DNA from: CAYGAM01 sp964347915
GTDB lineage: Archaea > Thermoproteota > Nitrososphaeria > Nitrososphaerales > Nitrosopumilaceae
Assembly (NCBI GenBank): GCA_964347915.1
Contig: CAYGAM010000021.1
Location: forward strand, 1-26,127
Direction: 5' to 3'
Length of the DNA: 26,127 nt
The notes beneath the pieces are model-generated. The model searched no databases, had not been told where the DNA came from, and saw only the letters and a program-made list of their open reading frames with translations. A program made the translations under genes and the position numbers. Below are positions 7,410 through 15,184 of this stretch, piece after piece; within the stretch, counting starts at the first letter, position 1; each line of letters begins with the position of its first letter.

Positions 7410-8048
7410 ATGGAGATATCCGTAGATCAAATGTACCGCATTGAAGAAAGCGGACACAAAATGGGTTTTCTAAAAAAGTTTATGATGGAGAATGCCGGAG
7501 CTATAGCAGCCAGGAGGCTGCTTGAAGCGGTTCCCGTAGAATCAAGGCGGGTTTTGATATTTGCAGGCCTTGGAAACAACGGGGGCGACGGCCTTGTCAT
7601 GGCCAGGCATCTTGCAGGGTATGGCGCCAGGCCGACCGTCGCGCTTTTGGGCAGGAGCGATGATATCAGGACAGAAGAGAGCCGCTGGAACTGGGAGATA
7701 CTGGAACGCATGCAGTCAGTCAGGCTCGTAGAAGGCACGATTCCCAGGGGCGCATGGAGCATAGCCGTGGACGCAATGCTGGGAACAGGCATTGCCGGCA
7801 AACTAAGGGAGCCGTACTATTCAGCCATACGGCGCTTTAACGCGCTCAAGTCCTTCAAGATTGCAGTGGACGCGCCGTCGGGACTCAATCCGGATACGGG
7901 CGACATGGCCAATCCGTGCGCAATGTCAAACATGACCGTCATATTTCACAGAATGAAGCGCGGCATCCTAAAGCATCCGCGCCTTGCCGGAACAATATAC
8001 GTGGAAAAGATTGGAATACCAATTGATGCAGAAGAGGGGATACTGTGA
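7410..8048 (+). CDS. nnrE: NAD(P)H-hydrate epimerase (YjeF N-terminal domain)
   Basis: Metabolite-repair enzyme that interconverts the R and S epimers of hydrated NAD(P)H so that the dehydratase can restore the cofactor. The 212-aa protein is a stand-alone YjeF_N Rossmann domain. Its signature AGLGNNGGDGLVMARHL has the GxGNNGGDG loop at 53-61, followed by DAMLGTG and AVDAPSGLNPDTG, which carry the phosphate-binding and catalytic Asp regions. In many organisms it is fused to the ADP-dependent dehydratase NnrD; here NnrD is absent and must be elsewhere, if present. The ATG at 7410 has a well-placed TATA box and looks leaderless. The TGA overlaps the GTG start of the next gene (GTGA), so the two are translationally coupled. 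Confidence 0.9.
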   Translation: MEISVDQMYRIEESGHKMGFLKKFMMENAGAIAARRLLEAVPVESRRVLIFAGLGNNGGDGLVMARHLAGYGARPTVALLGRSDDIRTEESRWNWEILERMQSVRLVEGTIPRGAWSIAVDAMLGTGIAGKLREPYYSAIRRFNALKSFKIAVDAPSGLNPDTGDMANPCAMSNMTVIFHRMKRGILKHPRLAGTIYVEKIGIPIDAEEGIL

Positions 8049-8656
8049 TAGTTCATACGATACCTGTCGGCGGCATGATGAACTTTACCTACATAATAGA
8101 AGACGAAGATACGGGACAGTCCATTCTGCTTGACCCGTCATGGGATCTGGACAAGCTGGAGGAGATAATCAGGCGCAAAAGCCTGCACATCAAATACATC
8201 ATAAACACGCATCACCACTTTGATCACACCCTGGGCAACGAGGCCATGTCAAAGTCCGCAAGCGCGCCTATTGTGCAGCATGCGTCGTCCGGCCTGCGCC
8301 ACGACATCGCAGTAGAAGACAATTCCAAAATCGAGTTTGGCGGCTCTGCCTTTTCCGTACTGCACACTCCAGGCCACTCCCAGGACAGCATCTGCCTTGC
8401 AGGAGACGGCAAGATCTTTACCGGCGATACGCTGTTTGTTGGAAGCTGCGGACGCGTCGACTTGCCAGGCGGCAGCGCAAAGTCGCTGTACCATACCATA
8501 TTCAAAGTGCTGTACGAACTTGACGACAATCTTGCGGTTTTTCCCGGGCATGATTACGGCCCGACGCCTACTTCGACTATGGGGCGCGAAAAAAAGACGA
8601 ATCCGGTAATGCAAAAAATGACCGAGACGGAATTTCTAAGAATGCTTGGACAGTGA
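8045..8656 (+). CDS. Metallo-beta-lactamase-fold hydrolase, glyoxalase II / persulfide dioxygenase-like
   Basis: A 203-aa MBL-fold enzyme with a complete metal site: THHHFDH has H56, H58, D60 and H61, then H111 in HTPGHSQDS, D128 in TGDTLF, and H169 in FPGHDYG. The segment GSCGRVDLPGG resembles the GCGR-x-D motif of ETHE1-type persulfide dioxygenases as well as the ACGR region of glyoxalase II, so thiol-ester hydrolysis and persulfide oxidation both remain possible. At ~203 aa it lacks the C-terminal domain of classical glyoxalase II, which favours the shorter archaeal and bacterial group. The start is GTG at 8045, overlapping the nnrE stop, with a GAGGGG ribosome-binding site just upstream. 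It is probably cytoplasmic. Confidence 0.85.
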   Translation: MIVHTIPVGGMMNFTYIIEDEDTGQSILLDPSWDLDKLEEIIRRKSLHIKYIINTHHHFDHTLGNEAMSKSASAPIVQHASSGLRHDIAVEDNSKIEFGGSAFSVLHTPGHSQDSICLAGDGKIFTGDTLFVGSCGRVDLPGGSAKSLYHTIFKVLYELDDNLAVFPGHDYGPTPTSTMGREKKTNPVMQKMTETEFLRMLGQ

Positions 8657-8672
8657 AAAGGATGGGCAGCAG

Positions 8673-9749
8673 TTGAACGGCGCGCAAGGCATAGCCGCCG
8701 AAGGCATTGGAATATTCGGAGACAGGGCGGCGGGGCAAAAATTTGCAGACTTTCTCTCGCGCAGCCGCATCATCTTTGCATTCGTAATGTCGTATACTGA
8801 TACATGCAAGGTTCCAGGCATTACTGCTGCCGGAGCCTCGCCTGAGATGATAAAGTACACCCCGCCCGCCGATGCCGAGTTTATACGGTACGGAGCCTGC
8901 AGAAGCATAGATTTTGCTCCAGCAACGCCCGACGGCAAGCCGACGCCTGCTTTGCTTTCCCGCGTCGCATTAGCATCCTCCGGCATGCCGTTCCTTGCAA
9001 TAAACGCGGGCGGCGTCATACGCCCGCAGATGCCGTTTCTTGAAGCAGGAGTTGCTCCAGGAAAAGACATCTCAAGGGAGCCCGGCCTCTCGGCGCAGCA
9101 GATGCGCCGCGCAATAGAACGCGGCCGAGAGACTGGAGAAATGCTTGCATCCATGGCTGAATGCATTGTCATAGGCGAGAGCATACCGGGCGGCACCACG
9201 ACAGCCCAGGCCGTACTGCAGGGCCTGGGAATCAATGCCCGGTCAAGCTCCAGCATGCCGGAAAATCCGACGCGCATCAAGAACAGCATAATACGGGACG
9301 CAATGGCCAGGCTGCCTCCGGGCAGCGATCTGGACCGGGCGGCCGCGCTTGCCGATCCAATGCTGCCGTTTGCAGCCGGCATGCTGTCTGCCGCGTCCCA
9401 AAAATGCGGCGTCCTGCTGGCCGGAGGCACGCAGATGGCGGCTGTCCTGGAGCTGGCCAAAATTCTGGGCTTTGATCGCGCACATGCAGCGCTCGGCACT
9501 ACCAGATACGTAATCGAAGACCGGACGGCCAACCTGACCGAGATTGCAGCAGGCATTCCAGTCCTTTCCGTTGATCCTGGACTTGAGCAGTCGGGCATAC
9601 CGGGACTGCAGGCGTTTTCCAAAGGCTTTGCAAAGGAGGGCGCGGGAGCCGGAGGCTTGATGATATCGGCTGTTGCGCGGGGCAGCGCTACCGTTCCAGA
9701 ACTGCGAAGGCTGGCGGAAGCAGAGTATGAGCGAGTCTGGGGCGGCTAG
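8673..9749 (+). CDS. cobT: Nicotinate mononucleotide-dependent phosphoribosyltransferase CobT-like (archaeal type)
   Basis: Predicted to make the alpha-ribotide of the lower ligand during cobalamin assembly, using nicotinate mononucleotide as donor. The protein fits the archaeal CobT family: an early RIIFAFVMSYTDTCKVPGIT, then TPPADAEFIRYG, TPDGKPTPALLSRVAL, an INAGG loop, a GESIPGGTTTAQAVL glycine-rich motif and a C-terminal VLLAGGTQMAAVLELA. Length is ~358 aa, normal for the family. There is no suitable ATG at the N-terminus; TTG at 8673 follows a GGATGG and is preferred, while an in-frame TTG at 8646 would overlap the previous gene by 11 nt. It closes the nnrE-MBL-cobT run. Its TAG lies in a CTAG shared with the glmS stop on the opposite strand. 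Confidence 0.88.
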   Translation: MNGAQGIAAEGIGIFGDRAAGQKFADFLSRSRIIFAFVMSYTDTCKVPGITAAGASPEMIKYTPPADAEFIRYGACRSIDFAPATPDGKPTPALLSRVALASSGMPFLAINAGGVIRPQMPFLEAGVAPGKDISREPGLSAQQMRRAIERGRETGEMLASMAECIVIGESIPGGTTTAQAVLQGLGINARSSSSMPENPTRIKNSIIRDAMARLPPGSDLDRAAALADPMLPFAAGMLSAASQKCGVLLAGGTQMAAVLELAKILGFDRAHAALGTTRYVIEDRTANLTEIAAGIPVLSVDPGLEQSGIPGLQAFSKGFAKEGAGAGGLMISAVARGSATVPELRRLAEAEYERVWGG

Positions 9750-11503
9750 ACAGTTACGGACTTTGCAAGATTTCTTGGATAGTCGGGATCCACATCCTTT
9801 TTCAGCGCGGTATAGTACGAGAGCAGCTGGACTGGAATAATCTCTACTATGGGATACAGGTCTTCCTGCATCTTTGGAATCTTGATCCAGTGCTCATAGT
9901 CTTTATTGTCTGCATCTGATATGCCGATTACCCTGGCGCCGCGAGCCCTTACTTCGCTGATGCTGCTTGCCATGCTCTGGTATGTTGAATCCTGCGGGTT
10001 TATTGCGATTATGTATGCGCTTGAATCAATCAGCGCAAGAGGCCCGTGCTTTAACTCGCCCCCTGCAATGGCTTCTGCGTGTATGTATGCAAGCTCCTTT
10101 AGCTTTAGCGCGGCTTCCACTGCTACCGGATAATGAATGCCGCTTCCCAGCACGTAAATGTCCGTTACGTCCTTGATCTCGCCTGCAATGTATCTTGCGG
10201 CTGACGCGTTTGACAGCATCTCGCCTGCCATTCTTGCAATTTCGTCAAAATTGATCTTCAGGCACCTGCCGCAGAGCCTTTCTGTCATCTGGTATATGAT
10301 GGCAAGCTGGGCGGCAAAGCTCTTTGTCGCTGCAACTCCGATCTCAAGCCCGCAGTTCATTGGCACCACATAGTGCGACTCTTGAACCAGCGACGAATTC
10401 AGCATGTTCACTATCGATACTATTTTGGCATTCGCCTTTTTTGCTATTCTTACCGCTTCCATGACATCCGCGCTCTCTCCGCTTTGGGATATTGCAATCA
10501 GGACAGAATCGGGCTCGACGGCGTTTAGCGAAAACTTGGCCTCGCTTGATATTACAGGCTCCAGCCTTGTCTTTGTGTGCTTTGCAAAGAGGTGCTTTGC
10601 CAGCATGGCCGCATTGTAGCTTGTGCCGCTGCCGGTAATGTAAACCGTCTTGGCATCCATGATGATATCGGCCGCATTCATTGCAGCAACGGACGACTCT
10701 TCAATGCAGCGGAGTATCTTGCCCGGCTGCTCTGTTATCTCTTTTATCGTATAGTGTCCGAACTCTCCCTTGTACGAGTCCGCAAACTCTTTTGAGACTT
10801 TGGTTATCTGTTTTTTTATTGTCCGGCCGTCAAAATCATGCATTGCCAGTCCGTCCTGGCCGAGCACGGCGATGCTTGCATTGTCCATGTATATTGCGTC
10901 GTCTGTCTTTTCTATGAATCCCAGCACGTCGCTTGAGAGAAAGTACGCGTCTTTTCCGATTCCGATGATGAGCGACTTGTGCAGCCTGGCAGCCGCCAGC
11001 GTTCCGTCCTCAAACATTGCCACAAACGCATAGTCTCCGCGTATCCTCTTTGCCGCTTTCTGGATTGCCGCCAGTACGCTGCCGGTCTCGTCGTAGCATT
11101 TTTCAAGCAGGTTTGCCAGCACTTCGGTATCGGTATCCGACTGGAACGCAAAGCCGCATGCCGCCAGCTCTTTTCTGATTTCCATATAGTTTTCAATTAT
11201 GCCGTTGTGGACCAGGGCCAGCCTGCCGCCGCTGCTGGCATGCGGGTGCGCGTTGTCATGGGTTATTCCGCCGTGTGTCGCCCATCTGGTATGCCCTATT
11301 CCGGCCGTGCCTGCCATCTCGTCCAGCTTTGCCGAAGCGTTTACTTCATCTACCTTGCCTACGCCCTTTCTTACCGATATCCTGTCGCCGGGCCTTGTGG
11401 CAACGCCGACGCTGTCGTATCCGCGATACTCCATGCGCCTCAGCCCCTTTACCAGAATCGGGGCCGCGCTGTCCTTTCCAAGGTATCCTATTATTGAGCA
11501 CAT
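9746..11503 (-). CDS. glmS: Glutamine-fructose-6-phosphate aminotransferase (isomerising)
   Basis: Makes glucosamine-6-phosphate from fructose-6-phosphate and glutamine, the first step towards UDP-GlcNAc for archaeal glycans. The 585-aa protein is full length. It starts MCSIIGYLG with the catalytic Cys2 after Met removal, followed by the class-II glutaminase motifs YRGYDSVG and HTRWATHG; two SIS sugar-binding domains then carry SGTSYNAAM and SQSGESADV. The C-terminal part includes AYIHAEAIAGGELKHGPLA and ends NLAKSVTV, as in the family. No TATA box is seen 26 nt before the ATG, so it may be read through from the rps13-rps4 pair 124 bp upstream. It converges on cobT, with overlapping stop codons. 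Confidence 0.96.
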   Translation of the reverse strand: MCSIIGYLGKDSAAPILVKGLRRMEYRGYDSVGVATRPGDRISVRKGVGKVDEVNASAKLDEMAGTAGIGHTRWATHGGITHDNAHPHASSGGRLALVHNGIIENYMEIRKELAACGFAFQSDTDTEVLANLLEKCYDETGSVLAAIQKAAKRIRGDYAFVAMFEDGTLAAARLHKSLIIGIGKDAYFLSSDVLGFIEKTDDAIYMDNASIAVLGQDGLAMHDFDGRTIKKQITKVSKEFADSYKGEFGHYTIKEITEQPGKILRCIEESSVAAMNAADIIMDAKTVYITGSGTSYNAAMLAKHLFAKHTKTRLEPVISSEAKFSLNAVEPDSVLIAISQSGESADVMEAVRIAKKANAKIVSIVNMLNSSLVQESHYVVPMNCGLEIGVAATKSFAAQLAIIYQMTERLCGRCLKINFDEIARMAGEMLSNASAARYIAGEIKDVTDIYVLGSGIHYPVAVEAALKLKELAYIHAEAIAGGELKHGPLALIDSSAYIIAINPQDSTYQSMASSISEVRARGARVIGISDADNKDYEHWIKIPKMQEDLYPIVEIIPVQLLSYYTALKKDVDPDYPRNLAKSVTV

Positions 11504-11626
11504 GCCTTGCCCTGCAGGATGTTTTGCGGCATGGGAATTTCTGCATGGCGTGCGGCTGCGCGCCGTTTTGCCTCAAACTGGCTGGCCGCATCGGGCGCAT
11601 GCGCGCTGCACCAAAGCATGCGCGCC

Positions 11627-12220
11627 CTATTGCGGGACATTTTCTGCATCTGTCTTTGCGCCTGCCGCGCCGCTGTCTTCCGCCTCGTATTCGGGAGCCG
11701 CCTTGAGTTCTGTCGGGTTTGGCTTTGACTGCGCGTCCTTGAGGCCGGAGCCTGGCGTGAACTTGACGGCATTCTCTTCCGTTACGGACACAATGTACGA
11801 CGGAATGCTTATTATTCTGTCCTCAATTGAGACATGTCCATGAACTACCGCCTGCCTGGCCTGGTACGGCGACTTGAATCCAAGCTTCTTTCCTGCTATT
11901 GTCTGCAGGCGCCTGTTTAAGAGATCTGTCACCTTTAGGTTCAGTATGTCGTCCAAAGTGGAATCCTTTTTTACCAGGCCGATGTGCGCCAGAGAGTTTA
12001 GCAGTATCGGCGCCTTTTCGCTCCGCTCCTCCTGCCTTAGAGCCAAAAGCGCGCGAGCCTGCTTTCTTAGCCTTGAGAGTTCGGTGTGCGCCTTCCAGAG
12101 TTCCCTCTTTGTCCTGAGCCCAAACTCTCCAAGCGTCTTTAGCTCTTCCATCTTCAAATCATAATTAAGCGGACGCTTTGGCTTTCGCCAGTTGCGCCGA
12201 GGCAGCTTTGGGTCTCCCAA
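11627..12220 (-). CDS. rps4: 30S ribosomal protein S4 (uS4), archaeal
   Basis: Primary 16S rRNA-binding protein of the small subunit. The 197-aa sequence starts MGDPKLPRRNWRKPKRP, has the helical region with GLRTKRELWKAHTELSRLR, and the S4 RNA-binding domain around LLNRRLQTIAGKKLGFKSP through ARQAVVHGHVSIEDRIISIP. The tail after about residue 155 is acidic and Ala/Glu-rich, probably disordered. The start is TTG at 12218-12220, immediately after the S13 stop TAA, with a GGAGG Shine-Dalgarno at 12231-12235 ten bases upstream, inside the S13 gene. It is co-transcribed with rps13. rps11, which often follows rps4 in archaea, is not next here. Confidence 0.96.
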   Translation of the reverse strand: MGDPKLPRRNWRKPKRPLNYDLKMEELKTLGEFGLRTKRELWKAHTELSRLRKQARALLALRQEERSEKAPILLNSLAHIGLVKKDSTLDDILNLKVTDLLNRRLQTIAGKKLGFKSPYQARQAVVHGHVSIEDRIISIPSYIVSVTEENAVKFTPGSGLKDAQSKPNPTELKAAPEYEAEDSGAAGAKTDAENVPQ

Positions 12221-12703
12221 TTACTTGGAGCCTCCGGCTTTGGCCGGCTGAGCCTTGCCGCCCTTTGCAACGCCGACCGCGCCTCCCCTTCTGCCGGCGG
12301 TGCGCGTACGCTGCCCTCTTACTTTTAACCCGTACATGTGGCGGTAGCCGCGCCAGCTGCCGCTGACTCTCTCCCGCTCTATGTCGTTTCGTATGGTAAA
12401 TTCAATATCCGAATTGAGCAGATGCTTGTCCTGGCCGGTCTCGGGATCCTTGCGCCTGTTTAGAAACCATATTGGAACGCTTGCGGACTTTGGGTCCTGC
12501 AGCACGCCTTCAATCGACTGCACCTGCTCGTCTGTCAGGTATCCGATGCGGGAGTTTGAGCGAATGCTTGTCATGTCCAGTACGGCTGCGGCAAAACTGT
12601 GCCCGACGCCTCTTATCTGCGAGAGGCCTGTCAGCATGGTCTTGTCTCCAGGCACATCGTTGCCCAAAATCCTTACAATGTGCCTGTACTCTTGTTCAGC
12701 CAA
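12221..12703 (-). CDS. rps13: 30S ribosomal protein S13 (uS13), archaeal
   Basis: Head protein of the small subunit, contacting the P-site tRNA and the large subunit. It shows the EYRHIVRILG N-terminus, the helix-two-turn-helix with TGLSQIRGVGHSFA, and the basic motif GSWRGYRHMYGLKVRGQRT, followed by a Gly/Lys/Ala-rich tail. The frame opens three codons earlier with another TTG (12712). I prefer TTG at 12701-12703 (M-A-E-Q-E-Y-R) because a TTTTTATC TATA box at 12728-12735 is centred near 12731, placing the transcription start on or within about two bases of this codon, and because the result fits usual S13 N-termini. It is the first gene of the rps13-rps4 unit. Confidence 0.95.
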   Translation of the reverse strand: MAEQEYRHIVRILGNDVPGDKTMLTGLSQIRGVGHSFAAAVLDMTSIRSNSRIGYLTDEQVQSIEGVLQDPKSASVPIWFLNRRKDPETGQDKHLLNSDIEFTIRNDIERERVSGSWRGYRHMYGLKVRGQRTRTAGRRGGAVGVAKGGKAQPAKAGGSK

Positions 12704-12727
12704 GTATGGCAAATTTGAGCAATCCTA

Positions 12728-12735
12728 GATAAAAA
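12728..12735 (-). promoter_or_regulatory. TATA box for rps13-rps4
   Basis: TTTTTATC on the minus strand, placed so that transcription should start at or next to the preferred TTG start of rps13 at 12703. Confidence 0.55.
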
Positions 12736-12774
12736 CCATGCTAGAATCAAGAAATCAAGAGTCGATCCATGCTG

Positions 12775-13037
12775 CTGCATCATGGCAGAATCAGCGCGGA
12801 TTCGCGCTCCAGACTGGAAACAGCGCCGCGTCAGAAGATCATGCGAGGTACATGTTCGGGTTCAAGCTTAATTCGCGCTTTACATCCGAGTCTCTGCAAT
12901 GATGCCGCGTTTGCATATTGGCCAAAATGCCGCGGCATGGACTTGGCACCATGCTGGCACTCATGCTTGTGCATACGCTGCCTATTACAAGCATTGCCGC
13001 CGAAAAGCATCGGACTGCGCGCATATTTTCGCTTTGA
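12775..13037 (+). pseudogene. Fossil of transposase C-terminus, copy A (IS4-superfamily-like)
   Basis: A decayed fragment recognised by comparison with the transposase relic at 23088-24190. The plus-strand translation HHGRISADSRSRLE parallels HRWRIDAGYRRIE of that relic. Further on, LPITSIAAEKHRTARIFSL followed by TGA (13035-13037) parallels its C-terminal LPLITIAAKK...GIFPL and stop. Nucleotide similarity is easily seen around 12990-13037 (ATTGCCGCC, then CATATTTTCGCTTTGA). Frames are disrupted between the two conserved parts and most of the protein is missing. It fills most of the 444-bp gap between rps13 and the small secreted protein gene. Confidence 0.6.
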
Positions 13038-13104
13038 TGCTGCACTACTAATCGGCAGCATGGGACTGTTTGGCGAAATAAATCGTCCCCAAATATTCAT
13101 TCAG

Positions 13105-13113
13105 CTTAGCCTA
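13105..13113. promoter_or_regulatory. TTAGCCTAA box upstream of the tiny secreted protein
   Basis: TTAGCCTAA is the core word of DtxR/IdeR-type operators. It lies directly upstream of the TATA box at 13118-13127. The same TTAGCCT word, followed at short distance by AAAAAAGTTA, occurs upstream of the multicopper oxidase operon (19078-19099). A shared metal-responsive regulator is a hypothesis. Confidence 0.4.
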
Positions 13114-13117
13114 AAAA

Positions 13118-13127
13118 AGTTATATCG
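13118..13127 (+). promoter_or_regulatory. TATA box for the tiny secreted protein
   Basis: AAGTTATATC centred 26 nt upstream of the GTG at 13148, supporting that unusual start codon and a leaderless message. Confidence 0.55.
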
Positions 13128-13147
13128 ATGAGAATGACCATGCTGTT

Positions 13148-13348
13148 GTGGCTGATAGAATAACAATTTCTTTGATGCTGTCTGCAACTGTAGCAATTGC
13201 ACTGGCAGTAACGTCTGTTCATGCGGGCGTGCTTGCAGACACCCCTGCGAACAGAGGCGCGCTGGACAATAATCCAGGCAGAAATACGCCAGCAGAGCAT
13301 CTTGAGAAAATAATTGCAGACGCAAAGAGCCTCAGTAGAGAAAACTAG
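13148..13348 (+). CDS. Tiny secreted protein, 66 aa, unknown function
   Basis: An N-terminal hydrophobic segment (ISLMLSATVAIALAVTSVHA) looks like a Sec signal peptide with likely cleavage after SVHA. About 40 mature residues remain, hydrophilic and rich in Asn, Pro, Asp and Lys, with no cysteines or recognised motif. The start is GTG at 13148, supported by a TATA box centred 26 nt upstream. A TTAGCCTAA box just upstream of the TATA box suggests metal-dependent control shared with the multicopper oxidase-ZIP operon. It lies upstream of a CFI-box membrane protein on the same strand, with a 148-bp gap. I do not recognise a family. The signal peptide, promoter and operator-like box together make it more than a chance frame. 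Confidence 0.6.
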   Translation: MADRITISLMLSATVAIALAVTSVHAGVLADTPANRGALDNNPGRNTPAEHLEKIIADAKSLSREN

Positions 13349-13496
13349 CTGGTAGATGTCTCTTGTTCGCCAATGCTTCAGATTTAATGCGCTTGTGCAT
13401 GCCCTGTATCAAAAATGGAGAACTTGCGGGCAGGGATCGAGTTTTGATGCTTGAGCGCAAAAACACCCATGCCTGGAAAAGCTCGGAGAACAAGAC

Positions 13497-14360
13497 GTGA
13501 TATCATCCAAGCTGGCAGTATCCTGCATCATGGGCTTTTTGGCCGTGATGTTTTTGTGGAGTGCTGACAACTTTATCTCAAGGTCTATTGCCAAGTCGGC
13601 CTTTGAGAATCCGGTGGTTCCTCTTGACGCGTTCGCGGCGCCTTTGATTTTTACGATGCTTGAAATTCCCGTTATGATTGGGATAGCAGTTTACGTCGCG
13701 TTTGGACCGGGCAGGAGGGCAAAGGCCGCGGCGATCTCTTCGATCGCGGCAGGCATTGTGGCTTTCTTTTTTATCGGTATGATGATTCTACAGTATGCCG
13801 CATATGGACATGAGAAGCCGCGATGCGGCATCGGACACAGTCTTGAAAACGGCATGTGCGTATATGACCCGGCAGCCATTGAGGACTGCTACGGCGTATT
13901 TTGTCCATGGATCATACCGATAGATCCGCCGGAAAAGCGTCCGGAATATGCAAGCGACTGCCTTATTGCGACTGCCTCTTTCGGATCCGAATTCTCGCCT
14001 CATGTCCAGATGCTGCGCGAGGTGCGCGACAACATATTGCTGAGCACTCACTCCGGCGCTCTGTTTATGCGTGGCTTCAACTCAATATACTATTCATTCT
14101 CGCCGGCAATAGCGCAGGCAGAGTACGAGAATCCGGCTTTCCGGGATGCCGTCAGAGCCTTCATTACTCCAATGGTTGCAGTACTGTCAATAATGACATT
14201 AGCAGAAGAGGGCTCTGAGATTCATGTTGTGACTCTTGGCGTGTCAGCAATATCTGCCATTGCCGGAATATACGTCGCCGGACCTGCTGTCATAATTTGG
14301 CGGATGCTGCGCCGCCGCAGTTCTAAAGCAGGACTGGCGGCAGCTCCGGTCAGCAGTTGA
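13497..14360 (+). CDS. CFI-box-containing polytopic membrane protein, 287 aa
   Basis: Likely membrane protein: hydrophobic segments at about 5-22, 47-68 and 77-100, a Cys-containing linker (CGIGHSLENGMC, DCYGVFC), then the conserved box DCLIATASFGSEFSPHVQML with Cys155, and a C-terminal hydrophobic segment before RRRSSK. The block from Cys155 to LSIMTLAEEGSE is shared nearly residue for residue with the protein at 21966-22922 and with a decayed copy at 21495-21878. It corresponds to what I recall as the CFI-box domain (C-[FL]-I-A-T-A-x-[YF]-G-S), common in thaumarchaeal surface proteins and of unknown function. The start is GTG at 13497 with GGAG nine bases upstream. T-rich sequence follows the stop. 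It is bracketed by two fossils of one transposase. Confidence 0.8.
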   Translation: MISSKLAVSCIMGFLAVMFLWSADNFISRSIAKSAFENPVVPLDAFAAPLIFTMLEIPVMIGIAVYVAFGPGRRAKAAAISSIAAGIVAFFFIGMMILQYAAYGHEKPRCGIGHSLENGMCVYDPAAIEDCYGVFCPWIIPIDPPEKRPEYASDCLIATASFGSEFSPHVQMLREVRDNILLSTHSGALFMRGFNSIYYSFSPAIAQAEYENPAFRDAVRAFITPMVAVLSIMTLAEEGSEIHVVTLGVSAISAIAGIYVAGPAVIIWRMLRRRSSKAGLAAAPVSS

Positions 14361-15184
14361 GAAAATTTTTGCTTTTGGATCTGATTGTTTTGAAGCAGAT
14401 GACCGTGTTTTTCTTCGGTGATCAGGCCGCTCGCTTCTTTCACTCTGCCGTTCTTCAGCCGCCTTTGGATGATAATCTGAGAGTTTTTTGCATGCGCTGC
14501 TGCAACCCTTGTTCTGAATTTGCGTGCCATAAGTGCGTCACGCATGCGCATGTGTGCGGCGGAGCCAGTTTCATTCTTTGCTGTCTTGCTGTGCTCATCA
14601 TTTCTTATATTCTGGACATTAACGCATTTGATCTGCAAATATTTCCAATATGGGACAATAATTTTAGCTGTTAATTTTGCGCAAAGCCTCAATTTTATTT
14701 CCAGGCTTGCCTGAAAATATTGGATATTTTTTTGTGCGGCAAATATTAATTCCAACGCCCAAAAATATTTCCGGCTTGGCGCGGTATTGGCTGCAATAGG
14801 GAGCACGGTAGGTTCACCGGACAAAATGCGGCGGGCTCGCGGCCCCGGCGGCTGCTGACTGCAGCATCTGCTGCAAAATTGCCCCGGAACAAAAGCTGAA
14901 CTGCCGGCGCGGCGCAGCAGGCGCTTGCGCTTAGCGGCCATGCGCCAGCCGCCTTATTGCATGTGTGAGAATCGCTCATGCCGCTGCGCCCGCGCTCTGC
15001 TTTTGCCGCCTCTGTGCTGGTGATTGCAAATACTGCCGTCGGAAAGGGGCGATTTGCGCCTGCATTTTCGCTTTGGCGCGGCATTGTTTAATCTGTAGTG
15101 TGGATTCTGTATGCATTTTATCCGGCCGCCGGCACTATTGATATTAAGCCCTGAAACCCACTAATGCGTGGTTGGCTTTGAATT
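14361..15184. other. 824-bp spacer with AT-rich core and a transposase fossil
   Basis: The spacer has three parts: a mixed region to about 14630; an AT-rich core (about 14630-14770) with several AATATT words and short inverted repeats; and a GC-rich stretch that includes transposase fossil C (about 14985-15076). A minus-strand frame across 14222-14941 contains a Lys/Arg-rich segment, but it runs antisense into the CFI-box gene and has no family match, so I do not call it. A TATA-like TTGATATTAAG near 15138-15148 probably serves the downstream AAA+ gene. Confidence 0.5.
14985..15076 (+). pseudogene. Fossil of transposase C-terminus, copy C
   Basis: A short decayed segment whose translation VLVIANTAVGKGRFAPAFSL lines up with LPITSIAAEKHRTARIFSL of copy A and the C-terminal end of the relic at 23088-24190. 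The terminal TGA of the family has become TGG (15074-15076). Similarity is lower than between the other two copies, and the 5' limit is uncertain. Confidence 0.42.

Noticed and set aside
6977..7444. 155-aa plus-strand frame in the GC-rich spacer
   Set aside because: Ala/Arg/Gln-rich product without signature, running through the nnrE TATA box and start in another frame.
8636..9622. 328-aa minus-strand open frame opposite cobT
   Set aside because: Antisense of a full-length CobT with recognisable motifs; no promoter and no family features.
14222..14941. Long minus-strand frame with a Lys/Arg-rich middle (RKFRTRVAAAHAKNSQ and onward)
   Set aside because: It runs antisense into the CFI-box gene, has no promoter or ribosome-binding site at a sensible start, and I recognise no family. 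A short real gene inside it cannot be excluded.
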